DNA of 64,000 bases from Engraulis encrasicolus (GCF_034702125.1 NC_085873.1:54401438-54465437), one strand, 5' to 3'; positions 1 through 9,671 are shown, numbered from the stretch's first letter. Notes: generated by a model not told the origin, from the sequence alone. A program made the numbers and translations.

Positions 1-198
1 CTTTGTAGCTTACGGTATGTATTTATTATTTATGTTTCTTTGTTGTCACATTTTATATTTAGCAATGATGCGTCCACCACCACTTGTAGGTCAGACAGAT
101 ACAGACATACAGATACAGGCTGAGATGAATGGTTGTAGGCTACTTATTTATGTTTTAGGAATGGTTGTAGGCTTTTTGTTAATGTGTATCCACAGCAG
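1..198. other. Non-genic DNA, nothing recognised
   Basis: AT-rich sequence at the window edge with no convincing reading frame, splice site or repeat. It runs into the 21-bp minisatellite that follows. Confidence 0.5.
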
Positions 199-282
199 GG
201 TGTGAGGGTGATGTTGCCAGGTGTGAGGGTGATGTTGCCAGGTGTGAGGGTGATGTTGCCAGGTGTGAGGGTGATGTTGCCA
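199..282. repeat. 21-bp minisatellite, four exact units
   Basis: The unit GGTGTGAGGGTGATGTTGCC plus A occurs four times head to tail with essentially no divergence, so the array is young. Open frames crossing it are a by-product of a period divisible by three. Confidence 0.9.
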
Positions 283-399
283 TATCACAACCGAGATACA
301 GAATGGTCTGAAGATGTCTGAACTGAATTTCTCTCCGTTTGAAACCGGAATAGGCTACTTCATGCATGTAACTGTGCTCACTGTTCAGACTTGTGTGAA

Positions 400-401
<2 letters not shown>

Positions 402-485
<84 letters not shown>

Positions 486-498
486 GTGTGTGTCTGAA

Positions 499-554
<56 letters not shown>

Positions 555-588
555 TGTGTGTGTGCGTGTGCGTGTGTGTGTGTCTGAA

Positions 589-661
<73 letters not shown>
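402..661. repeat. (GT)n microsatellite, compound
   Basis: About 260 bp of GT repeat interrupted by occasional GC steps and by the spacer TCTGAACAGTG near 493-502 and 583-592. The spacer resembles the unique DNA at 384-403, so short flanking pieces were duplicated together with the dinucleotide array. Cys-Val and Thr-His frames here are not genes. Confidence 0.97.
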
Positions 662-663
<2 letters not shown>

Positions 664-921
664 CGTTGTTGAAAGGGGGTTGAAAGGGGGAAGGAAACGG
701 AAGCTGACGATGAGATAAAAACAAGATGGTGTCCCAAACCCAAAGTCTTGTTGATCCAGGGGATGACAGGAGGCAAGTAAAGCAAGAGGGTTGGAGCATT
801 GACCTGGGCAGATGAGGAGGAGAGGACGAGGTTTTAATGAGAGCATACTGATCCAATCATGACACAGGCAGTCATGGGTGGATGAAGCTCTATTGGAAAC
901 AAATGTCCCTGAGAGAGAGAA

Positions 922-1055
922 GGTGAGGTGAGGGGCGGGTGGAGATGGGGATCAAGCCAGGCCAGGCAAACCCCCAAACTGGCTACAAGGTGAGGTGAGG
1001 GGCGGGTGGAGATGGGGATCAAGCCAGGCCAGGCAAACCCCCAAACTGGCTACAA
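922..1055. repeat. 67-bp tandem duplication
   Basis: Two adjacent, nearly identical 67-bp units (922-988 and 989-1055), each containing GGTGAGGTGAGGGGCGGGTG and ending in CTGGCTACAA. No coding signal. Confidence 0.9.
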
Positions 1056-1068
1056 GAGTCAAGACTGT

Positions 1069-1415
1069 GGGTGCATCCCAATATGTGTCCTTGCCTCCTC
1101 CACTTGTGCTTGTCTCCTCGTCCCACCTCCTGGCCCCTCCTCCGTGGAGAAAACGATAAAGTTTCCCAGCTGTCAGCCTCGCCACAACAACTTTTGAGGG
1201 ACTGTATTTCATTCACCATCCCAATTGCAAATGAGAAAAAGACTCTACAATTGAGCTTTTGCAAGATATTGAAATATAATGCTGTTGTCAGTGATGTCAT
1301 CATGACGAGAAGCAAGTGGAGGAGGCAAGTGGAGGAGGCAAGTGGAGGAGGCAAGTGGAGGAGGCAAGTGGAGGAGGCAAGTGGAGGAGGCAAGGTCGCA
1401 TATTGGGATGCACTC
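1069..1415. mobile_element. MITE family M1, copy 1 (GGTGCATCCCAATATG termini)
   Basis: Inverted termini of about 40 bp: the left end begins GGGTGCATCCCAATATG and the right end closes CATATTGGGATGCACTC, each followed inward by CCTTGCCTCCTCCACTTG or its complement. The core holds AGTTTCCCAGCTGTCAGCC and ATTGAAATATAATGCTG. An internal 13-bp unit AAGTGGAGGAGGC is amplified six-fold next to the right end. The bases ACTGT flank both sides, a possible short target duplication. Related copies lie near 27400, 27574, 41952 and 51274. Superfamily not assigned; no coding capacity. Confidence 0.85.
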
Positions 1416-1448
1416 ACTGTGTTTCACAATCACAAAGGTATTCTTGCT

Positions 1449-1731
1449 CAGGGGCGGATCTAGCCGCTTTGGGGCCCTGGGCAAAGTATACACATGGGGC
1501 CCTCAAAGGTCATTCTTTAAACACGTCACCAGTTGGCATGGAGGGAGCGAGGGTGAATGTTTTGTCGCGTATGTATCTTCAATTACTCTACATAAGTGAC
1601 AAATTAAGATCAGACCTACTTTTTGTGAGTTTATCACGACTGGTGTGACAGTTGGGGGCCCCTGTGGAGGGCAGATTTGGTCGAGGCCCTAGGCAATTGC
1701 CTAGATTTGCCTGATGTAAAGTCTGCCCCTG
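1449..1731. mobile_element. hAT-type MITE with perfect 8-bp target duplication
   Basis: The element starts CAGGGGCGGATCTAG and ends AGTCTGCCCCTG, imperfect inverted termini of the hAT style. It is flanked on both sides by TTCTTGCT (1441-1448 and 1732-1739), the 8-bp target duplication expected of hAT transposition. The interior is non-coding, with GGGGCCCTGGGCAAAG near the left end and GGCCCTAGGCAATTGCC near the right. Confidence 0.9.
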
Positions 1732-2021
1732 TTCTTGCTGCAACCTCACAGATGTTCTTGGAAATCCCCTTTTGTCCACAAATGAATTCATCGCCGCAGC
1801 AGAAGCAGATGCAGGCCAAAAGATTGAACTAAAATCTAAGACAGAGTCAGTCTTTTGCCTCATTAGTGAGGGACCATCTGTTTTGTAAAACCACATTAAA
1901 ATCAAACCACAGAGAAGCACAGAGAAACACAGAGTAAACCGCTGATACTAAAAGAAACTGACCCATATTAGTTCTTCATTGTCACTTGGAAGTGATCCAT
2001 GTTGATAGTTTGCTAAAATAA

Positions 2022-2240
2022 AAATCAAGTAGGTAGCAGGCTTCACTCAGGTTTCTTGATAACTTTTAAGGGTGCTGTCCCAAATGAATACTTAGAATCA
2101 AAGAAAAGCGGGGCGCACCTTGCATCAATTTTTTTCTTTATTTTTCTGCACACTGAGGAAGGCACACGCCGAAACGCGTCTGTGCACAGAAAAATAAAGA
2201 AAAAAATTGATGCAAGGTGCGCCCCCCTTTTCTTTGATTC
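2022..2240 (+). mobile_element. Palindromic retroposon-like insertion, family P, copy A
   Basis: A 219-bp insert flanked by the 16-bp direct repeat TAGTTTGCTAAAATAA (2006-2021 and 2241-2256). Its second half is a near-perfect hairpin with arms of about 62 bp (2093-2157 and 2180-2243). The loop reads GAGGAAGGCACACGCCGAAACG, a small GGC/GCC hairpin followed by GAAACG. The right end carries GGTGCG followed by a pyrimidine run. Copies B, C and D share this plan. Confidence 0.8.
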
Positions 2241-2745
2241 TAGTTTGCTAAAATAACCATACTGTACAACAGGGCCGGCGATAGCCACAGGCAGACTAGG
2301 CGGTCGCCTAGGGCGCCAAATGTCTTTGGGGGCACCATAGCCCGCAGAATTACAATATTAAGCAAAATTAAGCACACAACTTTAAATTGACAATGATTTT
2401 TAAAGGATAGTTTCGGCGTAAAATGAAAGTTTCACCATCGCTTTCTCATGCCACATAATATATCTATTATTGGAGTTATGGAGTTAGCTAATTTTAAGCT
2501 TTTTGGCGAAACACGCAGCCAATGCATCACGGCGGGGCCAATTATAGGCCTATTATTTTCTGATGTTTCCCCGCTATAAACAACTTCAAAAACGCTACAC
2601 ACTTCATCACAAAGGTCTCGTCCATCAAACCGAGGCACAGAGACTATCATCGGACCACACAGTCTTTCACTGGCCAGTGTTTTCAGAGGTGCAACTCTCT
2701 GACCCGGATGCAGGCTACTCAATCAGGTGGCTAGGTAGGCTAAAC

Positions 2746-3024
2746 ATGGTCCGCGGTTCTTACACCGGCTGCGACCGTAAAATGAAAAGCTGGAACCCCA
2801 ACCGTTTTCACCGACTGCCACTGTCAAAACCAGCCATATTACGGGAATGGCTAATAGCATTAGAAGTGGACGAAACTGACATAAAAACCCTGAGGGATCG
2901 CTACTACCGTGTATGGAGGGAGCATTTCGAGGATGATGACTACAAGAAGAGTAAGGGAGATGGAACACCTAAACGAAACCGTCTAAAGATGAATGCTGTA
3001 CCAAAAAGGCGCATGGCTATGGAG
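2746..3024 (+). pseudogene. Degenerate THAP-domain exon of the TTAA element, copy 1
   Basis: Read from the ATG at 2746 (context AAACATGG), 93 codons run to GAG at 3022-3024, followed by a strong splice donor GTATGT at 3025. Visible THAP landmarks: Cys9 after the TG pair, FHRLP at 21-25, Trp35, HF at 60-61 and the AVP box at 84-86. Two zinc ligands are lost: Ser5 sits where the first Cys is expected (C-x3-C spacing) and Trp57 replaces the Cys that precedes His60 by three. THAP domains are zinc-dependent DNA-binding modules, so this copy would not fold normally. The open frame continues upstream to 2563 and downstream to 3054, but domain position and the donor favour the limits given. Confidence 0.7.
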
Positions 3025-3030
3025 GTATGT
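3025..3030 (+). promoter_or_regulatory. Predicted 5' splice site of THAP exon
   Basis: GAG followed by GTATGT matches the vertebrate donor consensus and falls in phase 0 directly after the THAP AVP region. No partner acceptor was located. Confidence 0.5.
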
Positions 3031-3529
3031 TTGAAGAGAGAGAAACATGTGTAATGTGTCTGGCTCATGAATCTTGAGTGTCTGTGAATCTGTGAAACTG
3101 GTTGCAACACCGCGCGTCTTTGCCAGCAAGCACTCTATTTTGGGAAGGCATAGCCTACAGGTGCAGTAAATGTAGCCCACTACAGGAGATAAATAAACTG
3201 CCAAAACAAACTAGCGCGGGATGGCAAGTGAAATTGTGAAATTGTGCGACCTGAGGCATTCGATGTGGTTGATGTCAAGCATGCTAGAGTAGTTTCAGTG
3301 AAGTAGACACTGATTGACCAGGGCGCGCGAGGTCAGATGGACCATGACGCAACGGAGGAGGGCTGGATGAATTTTATAAAGTCGTACTAGAAGTGCTCTT
3401 ACAGATGTAAGTACACCACCAGTGGTGTGTTATAACAAAGTTGAATCCATGTTATATTATACCGTGTTTCAATTACTTTGTAAGAGTAGTCTGCCTACCT
3501 GTACTCTCCATAAAACTCTTCAAATCTGC

Positions 3530-3899
3530 TGCCTGCACACACGGTAGTCGCGATCCCTCCGGGTTTTTATGCCAGTTTTGTCCACTTCTGATGCTATTAG
3601 CCATTCCCGTAATATGGCTGGTTTAGACAGTGGCAGTCGGTGAAAACGGTCAGGGTTCCAGCTTTTCATTTTACGGTCGCAGCCGGTGTAAGAACCGCGG
3701 ACCATGTTTAGCCTACCTAGCCACCTGATTGAGTAGCCTGCATCCGGGTCAGAGAGTTGCAACAGTGAGACACCTCTGAAAACACTGGCCAGTGAAAGAC
3801 TGTGTGGTCCGATGATAGTCTCTGTGCCTCGGTTTGATTGACGGGACCTTTGTGATGAAGTGTGTAGCGTTTTTGAAGTTGTTTATAGCGGGGAAACAT
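3530..3899 (-). pseudogene. THAP-domain exon copy 2 in the inverted arm, truncated
   Basis: The reverse strand encodes the same protein segment as 2563-2925 with small differences. It keeps Val-Cys where copy 1 has Val-Trp, so the third zinc ligand is present, but homology stops right after it and the His-Phe and AVP portions are missing. About 25 extra bases near 3755-3780 shift the frame between the upstream part and the THAP part. The first Cys is again Ser, so that change predates the duplication. Confidence 0.7.
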
Positions 3900-4301
3900 C
3901 AGAAAATAATAGGCCTATAATTGGCCCCGCCGTGATGCATTGGCTGCATTTTTCGCCAAAAAGCTTAAAATTAGCTAACTCCATAACGGCGCGGCATTGC
4001 CCAGAATGGCTCATCATTAGATACATTATGTGGCATGGGAAAGCGATGGTGAAACTTTCATTTTACGCCGGAACTATCCTTTAAGGGGCACTCATGGTAC
4101 TAGATCAGCTGCCCTCGATCAGATGTATGACATTATGTTTACAGATACCAATGTCAAATTCCACAAAAAGGAAAGATTGGTGCTCGCCTAGGGCACCAAA
4201 TTGACTAGAACCGGCCCTGCTGTACAAAACAAAACAATTGGCAGCGTGGCTGAAGGGATATGTTACTGCTTGTGTGCAGAAAACATTGCAACATTTGTTA
4301 A

Positions 4302-4660
4302 AGGGACAATGTGTGAGATTTCTAGTTGTTTATTTCCAGAATTCATGCTGCCCATTCACTAATGTTGCCTTTTTCATGAATACTTACCACCAGCATCAAA
4401 TTCTAAGTATTCATTATGAATGGAAAAATTGCACTTTTCATACATGAAAAGGGGGATCTTTTCCATGGTCCGCCCTTTTGGATTTCCCAAAATAGCCATT
4501 TTTAGCTGCAAAAATGACTTTACTTGGACAATATTAGAAAATATTTGTTTAATACTTAGTAAACTTTCATGTAAAGATCAAATTTGGCAATAGGCAGCCC
4601 AGTTTCAATGAGCAGCATAGTTGCAGTACCTTTTTTGACCATTTCCTGCACAGTGTCCCT
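4302..4660. mobile_element. TTAA-flanked MITE (AGGGACA termini)
   Basis: Left end AGGGACAATGTGTGAGA and right end CCTGCACAGTGTCCCT are imperfect inverted repeats with TTAA directly outside both (4298-4301 and 4661-4664). The interior is AT-rich and non-coding. It is likely a non-autonomous Kolobok- or piggyBac-type element; the exact superfamily is open. Confidence 0.8.
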
Positions 4661-4794
4661 TTAAGAAAATGTATGTATACAGTAAATAGCAACTTCCTGG
4701 AATGCATATCGTCTTCAGAGGAAAGCACTACAACTCCTCCGTCCACATTCACAGAAAACACATCAATAGCAGAGAGTTAGTGGGCCTTTATCAA

Positions 4795-4862
4795 CAGCAT
4801 TTGGTTTAGTGGGCCATTATTATCATGTGTTTGTTTAGTGGGCCACTATCATGTGTTGTTCC
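4795..4862. repeat. Short GTTTAGTGGGCCA minisatellite
   Basis: Two to three diverged units of the sequence whose complement forms the 26-bp array at 38905-39400 in the right arm. The left arm has far fewer copies. Confidence 0.75.
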
Positions 4863-4880
4863 AAGAGGAATCTAATCTAA

Positions 4881-5016
4881 CGAAGAGGAGGAGGAGGAGT
4901 GGGAAGGAGGTGGCTAATCTACTCCCCCTTGGCCCAGTGCGGAGTGAGGATATGCGGATGAGGAGGAGGAGGAGGAGGAGGAGAAGGAGGAGGAGGAGTA
5001 GGGAGGAGGAGTAGAG
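4881..5016. repeat. (GGA)n purine-strand tract
   Basis: Interrupted GAG/GGA trinucleotide runs with a unique break around 4900-4960. The right arm has a longer complementary (CCT)n tract at 38420-38830. Polypurine mirror tracts of this type can form triplex DNA. Confidence 0.9.
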
Positions 5017-5079
5017 CTGCGAGGGGTGAATCCAGTGGCTGGTGGGTGTTAAAGTTGGCCTTCCTCCATCCCAAACAGC

Positions 5080-5430
5080 TCAGCCAGTAAGGGGACCCAG
5101 CTCTGGGTCAGCAGCCAGTAAGGGGACCCAGCTCTGGGTAACCAGCCAGTAAGGGGACTCTGGGTAACCAGCCAGTAAGGGGACTCTGGGTCAGCAGCCA
5201 GTAAGGGGACCCAGCTCTGGGTTAGCAGCCAGTAAGGGGACCCAGCTCTGGGTCAGCAGCCAGTAAGGGGACTCTGGGTAACCAGCCAGTAAGGGGACTC
5301 TGGGTCAGCAGCCAGTAAGGGGACCCAGCTCTGGGTTAGCAGCCAGTAAGGGGACCCAGCTCTGGGTCAGCAGCCAGTAAGGGGACCCAGCTCTGGGTCA
5401 GCAGCCAGTAAGGGGACTCTGGGTAAACAC
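5080..5430. repeat. Minisatellite of AGCCAGTAAGGGGAC units
   Basis: About twelve units of roughly 27 or 31 bp in two alternating forms: AGCCAGTAAGGGGACCCAGC then TCTGGGTCAGC, or the shorter form AGCCAGTAAGGGGACTCTGG then GTAACC. The complementary array in the right arm (38165-38390) has fewer units. Confidence 0.92.
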
Positions 5431-5539
5431 GCTGCCCGTCCAGGTAGGAAGCCATCAGGCCTGCTGGTGACATCACTGGTAACCTAACACAGGGCTGCAG
5501 GAAGACCTCCCCTCCCCGTTTCCCCCCTTGGAGTGGCAG

Positions 5540-5760
5540 TGTGAGGGAGACGACAGGGGGGGGGGAGACCACCTCCATCTCCTGCCCCGTGTCGCCCCCA
5601 CCCCCCATCCCACCTCCGCCTCCATCCACCCCCTGGCACCACACCCTCTGCCCGCCTTCCTAGTGTGTCGCCCCCATCCACCACCACCACCTCTGTCCCC
5701 ATCCACCCCCCGGCACCACCTCCTCCGCCCGTCCGCCCTCCTTGTTCCTTGTCCGAGGGG
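5540..5760. repeat. C-rich low-complexity block (CCATCCACC-type)
   Basis: Strand-asymmetric C-rich DNA built from CCCCATCCACC, CACCACC and GTGTCGCCCCCA motifs. It matches the G-rich block at 37690-38040 in the opposite arm. Proline- or glycine-rich open frames on either strand arise from the composition. Confidence 0.85.
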
Positions 5761-6007
5761 ACCCAAAGCGGAAACAGAGGAAGACTGGAGTCACGTTCCA
5801 CTGGCAGAGTAGATCCTCTGGGCTGCAGCCGGAGGCCTCTGGGAGTTTCGGGCCGCTCTGGCCTCACGTCACGTCCACACTGCAGCAATCATTAGTCCTT
5901 CCTGACTCTGGGGCATTGCATAGGAAGTCTGCCTCATGTGTAGACTTAAGTTGTCAGGTCTACAATGTTGAGTCATTTGTCTCTCTTTTCTGTTCTTCCA
6001 GCCTCTG

Positions 6008-6173
6008 CACTGGAATACATTATAGCCAGTTAAACGAAAAAAATAAGTCACCCTGCTGCCTTAGGTTCGTAAGTTAACTCAAATTGAGAAAAGCCTCGAG
6101 TTGAGTTATCTCACGAACTTAAGGCAGCAGGGCAACGTACCTTAAGTTTAACCAGCTGTAGTGTTTTTCAGTG
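6008..6173. mobile_element. Palindromic MITE family M2, copy 1
   Basis: A near-complete palindrome running from CACTGG to TTTTTCAGTG. Each arm carries AGCCAGTTAAAC (or its complement), CCCTGCTGCCTTA and TTCGTAAGTTAACTC. Copy 2 lies at 7595-7777. No coding potential; superfamily unknown. Confidence 0.8.
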
Positions 6174-6309
6174 TGGGGCATTGCATGGCAAGTGAGTGAC
6201 TGCCTAATGTGCAGACCTCACTACAAATAATGTGCACTGTGAGAACTTCTTCTATAAATTGACTCCATTAGCTGTCAAATCTAAACTGTTTAAGTCATTA
6301 CATTGCAAT

Positions 6310-6632
6310 ACATGACATGACATTGCACTTAGCTGTTTTTTTTTCATCTCAAGCGACTTACAGATATTACAGGCAATTGGTTACAGTCCCTGGAGCAATG
6401 TCAGGGTTAGGTGGGTACAGGGTATTGGTTACAGTCCCCGGAGCAATGTCAGTGTTAGGTGCCTTGCTCCAGGGTATTGGTTACAGTCCCCGGAGCAATG
6501 TCAGGGTTAGGTGTTAGCCATGGATGGGGGGGGGGGGGGGGGGGGGGGGGGTAGGGAGAGGTAAGGGCAGGATTTGAACCTGTAACCCTGTGATCTAGAG
6601 TCCAACTCCCTAAACATTACGGCGCGGCTGCT
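6310..6632 (-). mobile_element. tRNA-derived SINE, reverse orientation, internally expanded
   Basis: On the reverse strand: a tRNA-like head GCAGCCGCGCCGTAATG, a B-box-like GGTTCAAATCC, the conserved middle around GGTGCCTTGCTCC on the given strand (6460-6472), and a tail with GTCGCTTGAGATG. It is the same family as 57784-58020. The middle contains a triplicated segment GGTATTGGTTACAGTCCC (about 6380-6512) and a pure G run at 6527-6552. Confidence 0.8.
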
Positions 6633-6724
6633 TGCTTTTGTCTTTGACTCTACCCTCCCCTCCCACACAGGCTTCCTCTTCCAGGTCTGACGTGCGTACG
6701 TACTTGTTCGCCAGTGCTTACGAG

Positions 6725-6944
6725 CAGTGTTGCCAGATTGGGCTACTTGGGATGTAATGGACGTCTGCGGGTTAAAACGGGGGAAAAAATTGGCCATTTG
6801 GCGGGTTTTTTCTGCAGTTTTGTGCCCATAGAAATCAATGCAATTTGTTGAAATTGTGTGGAATTTGGTGCATTTATTTTGCCGTTTTTTGAGAAAAAAA
6901 ATTTTTTGGGGGGGGTATTTGATCAGACACATCTGGCAACACTG
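6725..6944. mobile_element. hAT-type MITE (CAGTGTTGCCAGAT termini)
   Basis: Inverted termini CAGTGTTGCCAGATTGG and CACATCTGGCAACACTG, flanked by the similar octamers CTTACGAG and CTCGCGAG (6 of 8 identical). The interior is AT-rich with GGGTTAAAACGGGGG near the left end. Confidence 0.75.
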
Positions 6945-7138
6945 CTCGCGAGCTGGAAAGAGGCTACGGAGGCCAATGCACATCCTGTTTAAGAAGTGGG
7001 CCACCGGCGCGGCTGAAGTAAACAATGGGCTACATGAGGTGGTCTGGTGCTGAGAGGAGACGTGTGTGTGATCCCGTGCCACCGGACGGGGAATGGTGTC
7101 ACCTCTTTTCACAAAGTGTGTGATGCCATGCGGGCAGG

Positions 7139-7301
7139 CAGGGGCGTAGGTAGCAGCAAAGTGGGGGCCCTATGTACACACAGCCCATGGACCCCCCCCA
7201 GCCATATATTTACAAAGTCATACACTGTGTGGGCCCCTCATATACAGTACATGGGGCCCTGGTGACTCAGTCACACTTAACCCCCCTGGACGACACCCCT
7301 G
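7139..7301. mobile_element. hAT-like MITE fragment (CAGGGGCGTAGG)
   Basis: Starts CAGGGGCGTAGGTAG and ends GACGACACCCCTG, with GGGGGCCCTATG and CATGGGGCCCTGG inside, as in other GGGGCCC-type hAT MITEs here. The flanking octamers do not match convincingly, so the boundaries are tentative. Confidence 0.6.
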
Positions 7302-7510
7302 GTCACAGGACGTGGAAGTGTGTCACGCCGTGCCACAGGACGTGGACGGCTGTCAGCTCTTTTCATGGTACAGGACGTGGAATGGTGTCACCACAGGGTG
7401 TGGAATGGTGTCACCTCTTTTCATGGCACAGGACGTGGAATGGTGTCACCACAGGACGTGGAATGGTGTCACCACAGGGTGTGGAATGGTGTCACCTCTT
7501 TTCAATAAGT
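7302..7510. repeat. Minisatellite of CAGGACGTGGAATGGTGTCAC
   Basis: Roughly eight irregular units of about 21-40 bp containing GTGGAATGGTGTCACC, sometimes with TCTTTTCATGG spacers. A further unit lies at about 7085-7112, upstream of the hAT-like element, so the MITE may have landed inside the array. Confidence 0.8.
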
Positions 7511-7594
7511 GCCCACGTCAGCAGCAGAGAGGCTGGTATGGTCAGAGGAAACTCACAGCTCTGGCTGATACTCAAAGAGAAGTGAACTGAAGAA

Positions 7595-7777
7595 CCAACC
7601 CTGAAAGCCAGCTAAACATTGAAAGCCAGTTAAACGTAAAAATGTAAGTTTCCCTGCTGCCTTAAGTTGGTAAGTTAACTCAACTTGAGACTTAACTCAA
7701 CTTGAGTTAACTTACAAAGTTAAGGCAGCCGGGCAACTTGCTTTTTTACGTTTAACTGGCTGCAATGTTTTACAGTG
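7595..7777. mobile_element. Palindromic MITE family M2, copy 2
   Basis: Palindrome with AGCCAGTTAAACGTAAAAA on the left and TTTTTTACGTTTAACTGGCT on the right, ending TTTTACAGTG. The centre contains AACTCAACTTGAG twice. Its left end carries an extra partial copy of the terminus (AAAGCCAGCTAAACATTG). Confidence 0.8.
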
Positions 7778-7884
7778 TATTCTGACAAGCCAGGCAATGA
7801 TATGAAATGTGCTGTTTTGTACTGGGTAAGTCCAAAGAATACTAAAGAGCCATTCATTTCATAAACTCTATGAATCTGCTACAG

Positions 7885-8098
7885 CAGGGCTTCCCAACCT
7901 TTTCCAACTTGGGGCCCACTGAAAATTTTCACAAATGTTCGGGGCCCACCTCCAACCCAAAAAAGCAATAAAACTCAAATAAATCAAGATCAACACACAA
8001 AAAATATCCTAATGAGATTTAGAAAATGATTTCAAGGCCCACTTGGAATACCTTCAGGGCCCACCAGTGGGCCCCGGACCACAGTTTGAGAATCACTG
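7885..8098. mobile_element. hAT-type MITE with perfect 8-bp target duplication
   Basis: CAGGGCTTCCCAACC at the left, GTTTGAGAATCACTG at the right, flanked by TGCTACAG on both sides (7877-7884 and 8099-8106). GGGGCCCAC motifs recur inside. Open frames over this stretch are not genes. Confidence 0.92.
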
Positions 8099-8253
8099 TG
8101 CTACAGCTTGGTCGTCCACGCCCAACACCACTCCACTCAGTCTGGGCTAGCCAATGTGACATTTCAACTGCACGGGCCAAGAGTGTGATCACTCTACATG
8201 ACCTTCCATGGAGAAAGGTTGCAGTCAAGAAAGGTGACGTACTACGTACATAC

Positions 8254-8581
8254 CAGGGCTTGAAACTGACACCTGCCAACTGGCCAAATGCTGGTAAAAC
8301 TTAACTGTGGCTGGTAACAAATTCAGTGTCACTAGCCAATTTGGCAGGTAGCTTATTCTACGGTTTATCAGAATAGCATATATTCTGCACTTTGCCCCTT
8401 GTGTATCAATTGACAAAAACATTTTCTTGCTTTAAGCGCCTCATCTTCTGAGTTTAGATGTACAGCGATATATATTTTTTTAAATCAAATTTGTGGCTAG
8501 TAGAATAGCTGGATGGCTAGTGACTCGGGAAAACCATTAGCCACAGTGGCCGGCAAGCCAAAAAGTTAATGTCAAGCCCTG
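8254..8581. mobile_element. hAT-type MITE with perfect 8-bp target duplication
   Basis: Termini CAGGGCTTGAAACTGACA and GTTAATGTCAAGCCCTG with GTACATAC on both sides (8246-8253 and 8582-8589). The interior has paired TGGCTAGT/ACTAGCCA motifs. Non-coding. Confidence 0.92.
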
Positions 8582-8751
8582 GTACATACACTCAAAAGTG
8601 TGGAAGTACATACTTTTCAATTAGCCTACTACATATTGGGACTACAAGAGAATCTACATGGTGAATATACAGCATGCTGTGTAGGACATGTTTAGCTGGA
8701 CTACACTAAATGTTTCAAGACTAACCAGGTTTTTTTTTAGTTCACACAAAG

Positions 8752-8946
8752 TAATGGTGGGGTGGCGTCCGCGCCAATGTCTTATCCTGAGCGTATCGCT
8801 CGGTGCGTAATTCCAAGAGCAGTATAATGAAAAGGAAGAAAGGAGTCGCACACTGGAGCTGAATGCAGAACTTTTTTCGACTTTGTTTAATACAGTTTTT
8901 GATTCTGCATTCAGCTCCAGTGTGCGACTCCTTTCTTCCTTTTCAT
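8752..8946 (+). mobile_element. Palindromic retroposon-like insertion, family P, copy B
   Basis: A 195-bp insert between 14-bp direct repeats TAGTTCACACAAAG (8738-8751 and 8947-8960). The right portion is a perfect 44-bp inverted repeat (8826-8869 and 8904-8947) around a T-rich loop. The right arm includes AGTGTGCGACTCC followed by a pyrimidine run, matching the 3' ends of copies A, C and D. The GAAGAAGG/CCGAAACG hairpin is absent here. Confidence 0.8.
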
Positions 8947-9090
8947 TAGTTCACACAAAGCCATACAGTGAGTGTTTGTTAAAACACCCCATGACTAACT
9001 CACACTGAAAAGGTTACAGCAATCGCTCCTGAGCAGGCAATTGTGTCTTGGGCTCAGACCTAGTCAACAGGAGAGAATCTATTGGGCCAG

Positions 9091-9369
<279 letters not shown>

Positions 9370-9671
9370 AGCACTTTAGTTACAGTAGCCACCTTGAAAG
9401 AAAACACATCCCACCATGACAGGTCATCTGAAAAGACAAAGATTTTGTGCTGAGAATGCAATTTCTAGATCTGCTTTAAAAGTGTATAAGCTGCTGCATT
9501 TTGTTTTTCTTTTTTCATATCACATCGCATGTACTGTGAGTGCATGACAGTCGTATGCCTCTGTTGCCAGCTAACCGCTTACCCACCTTACCTAACAAAT
9601 GGCTTACGGGAAATATTGTGGAGGATACAAGTGACAAGATGCAGGAGAAACATGCTGCCATGTTGAAGACC

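Larger units (their letters stand above)
2404..4080. mobile_element. Kolobok-like element with ~0.5-kb inverted arms, nested in hAT
   Basis: Begins AGGATAGTTTCGGCG and ends CGCCGGAACTATCCT, with TTAA immediately outside each end (2400-2403 and 4081-4084). TTAA targets occur in the Kolobok and piggyBac superfamilies; Kolobok elements are known to encode THAP-domain proteins, and a THAP exon is present here. The arms (2404 to about 2925; about 3530-4080) are long inverted copies that both include that exon, around a unique spacer of about 600 bp. The right arm has extra bases near 3770 and 3990. The Kolobok assignment is inferred from TTAA plus THAP; no transposase core was found. Confidence 0.75.
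2270..4219. mobile_element. hAT-type transposon carrying a nested TTAA element
   Basis: Termini CAGGGCCGGCGATAG and CTAGAACCGGCCCTG form inverted repeats and are bounded by a perfect 8-bp duplication CTGTACAA (2262-2269 and 4220-4227), an hAT signature. The subterminal GTCGCCTAGGGCGCC and GCCTAGGGCACC also pair. Most of the body is a second element (2404-4080) inserted into it, so the hAT part itself is only about 270 bp of non-coding sequence. Confidence 0.9.

Noticed and set aside
314..718. Cys-Val and Thr-His frames over (GT)n and (AC)n tracts, here and at about 9050, 21640, 22840, 24720, 27850, 39680, 48390 and 50070
   Set aside because: Dinucleotide repeats have no stop codons in most frames; these are composition artefacts.
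3520..3762. An independent minus-strand THAP gene
   Set aside because: It is the inverted-arm duplicate of the + strand exon, truncated before the end of the domain and frameshifted upstream.
5336..5888. Gly- and Pro-rich frames in the GC-rich blocks at 5336-5895 and 37456-38109
   Set aside because: Low-complexity G/C-rich strand bias, open in several frames on both strands; no conserved residues between the two arms in any one frame.
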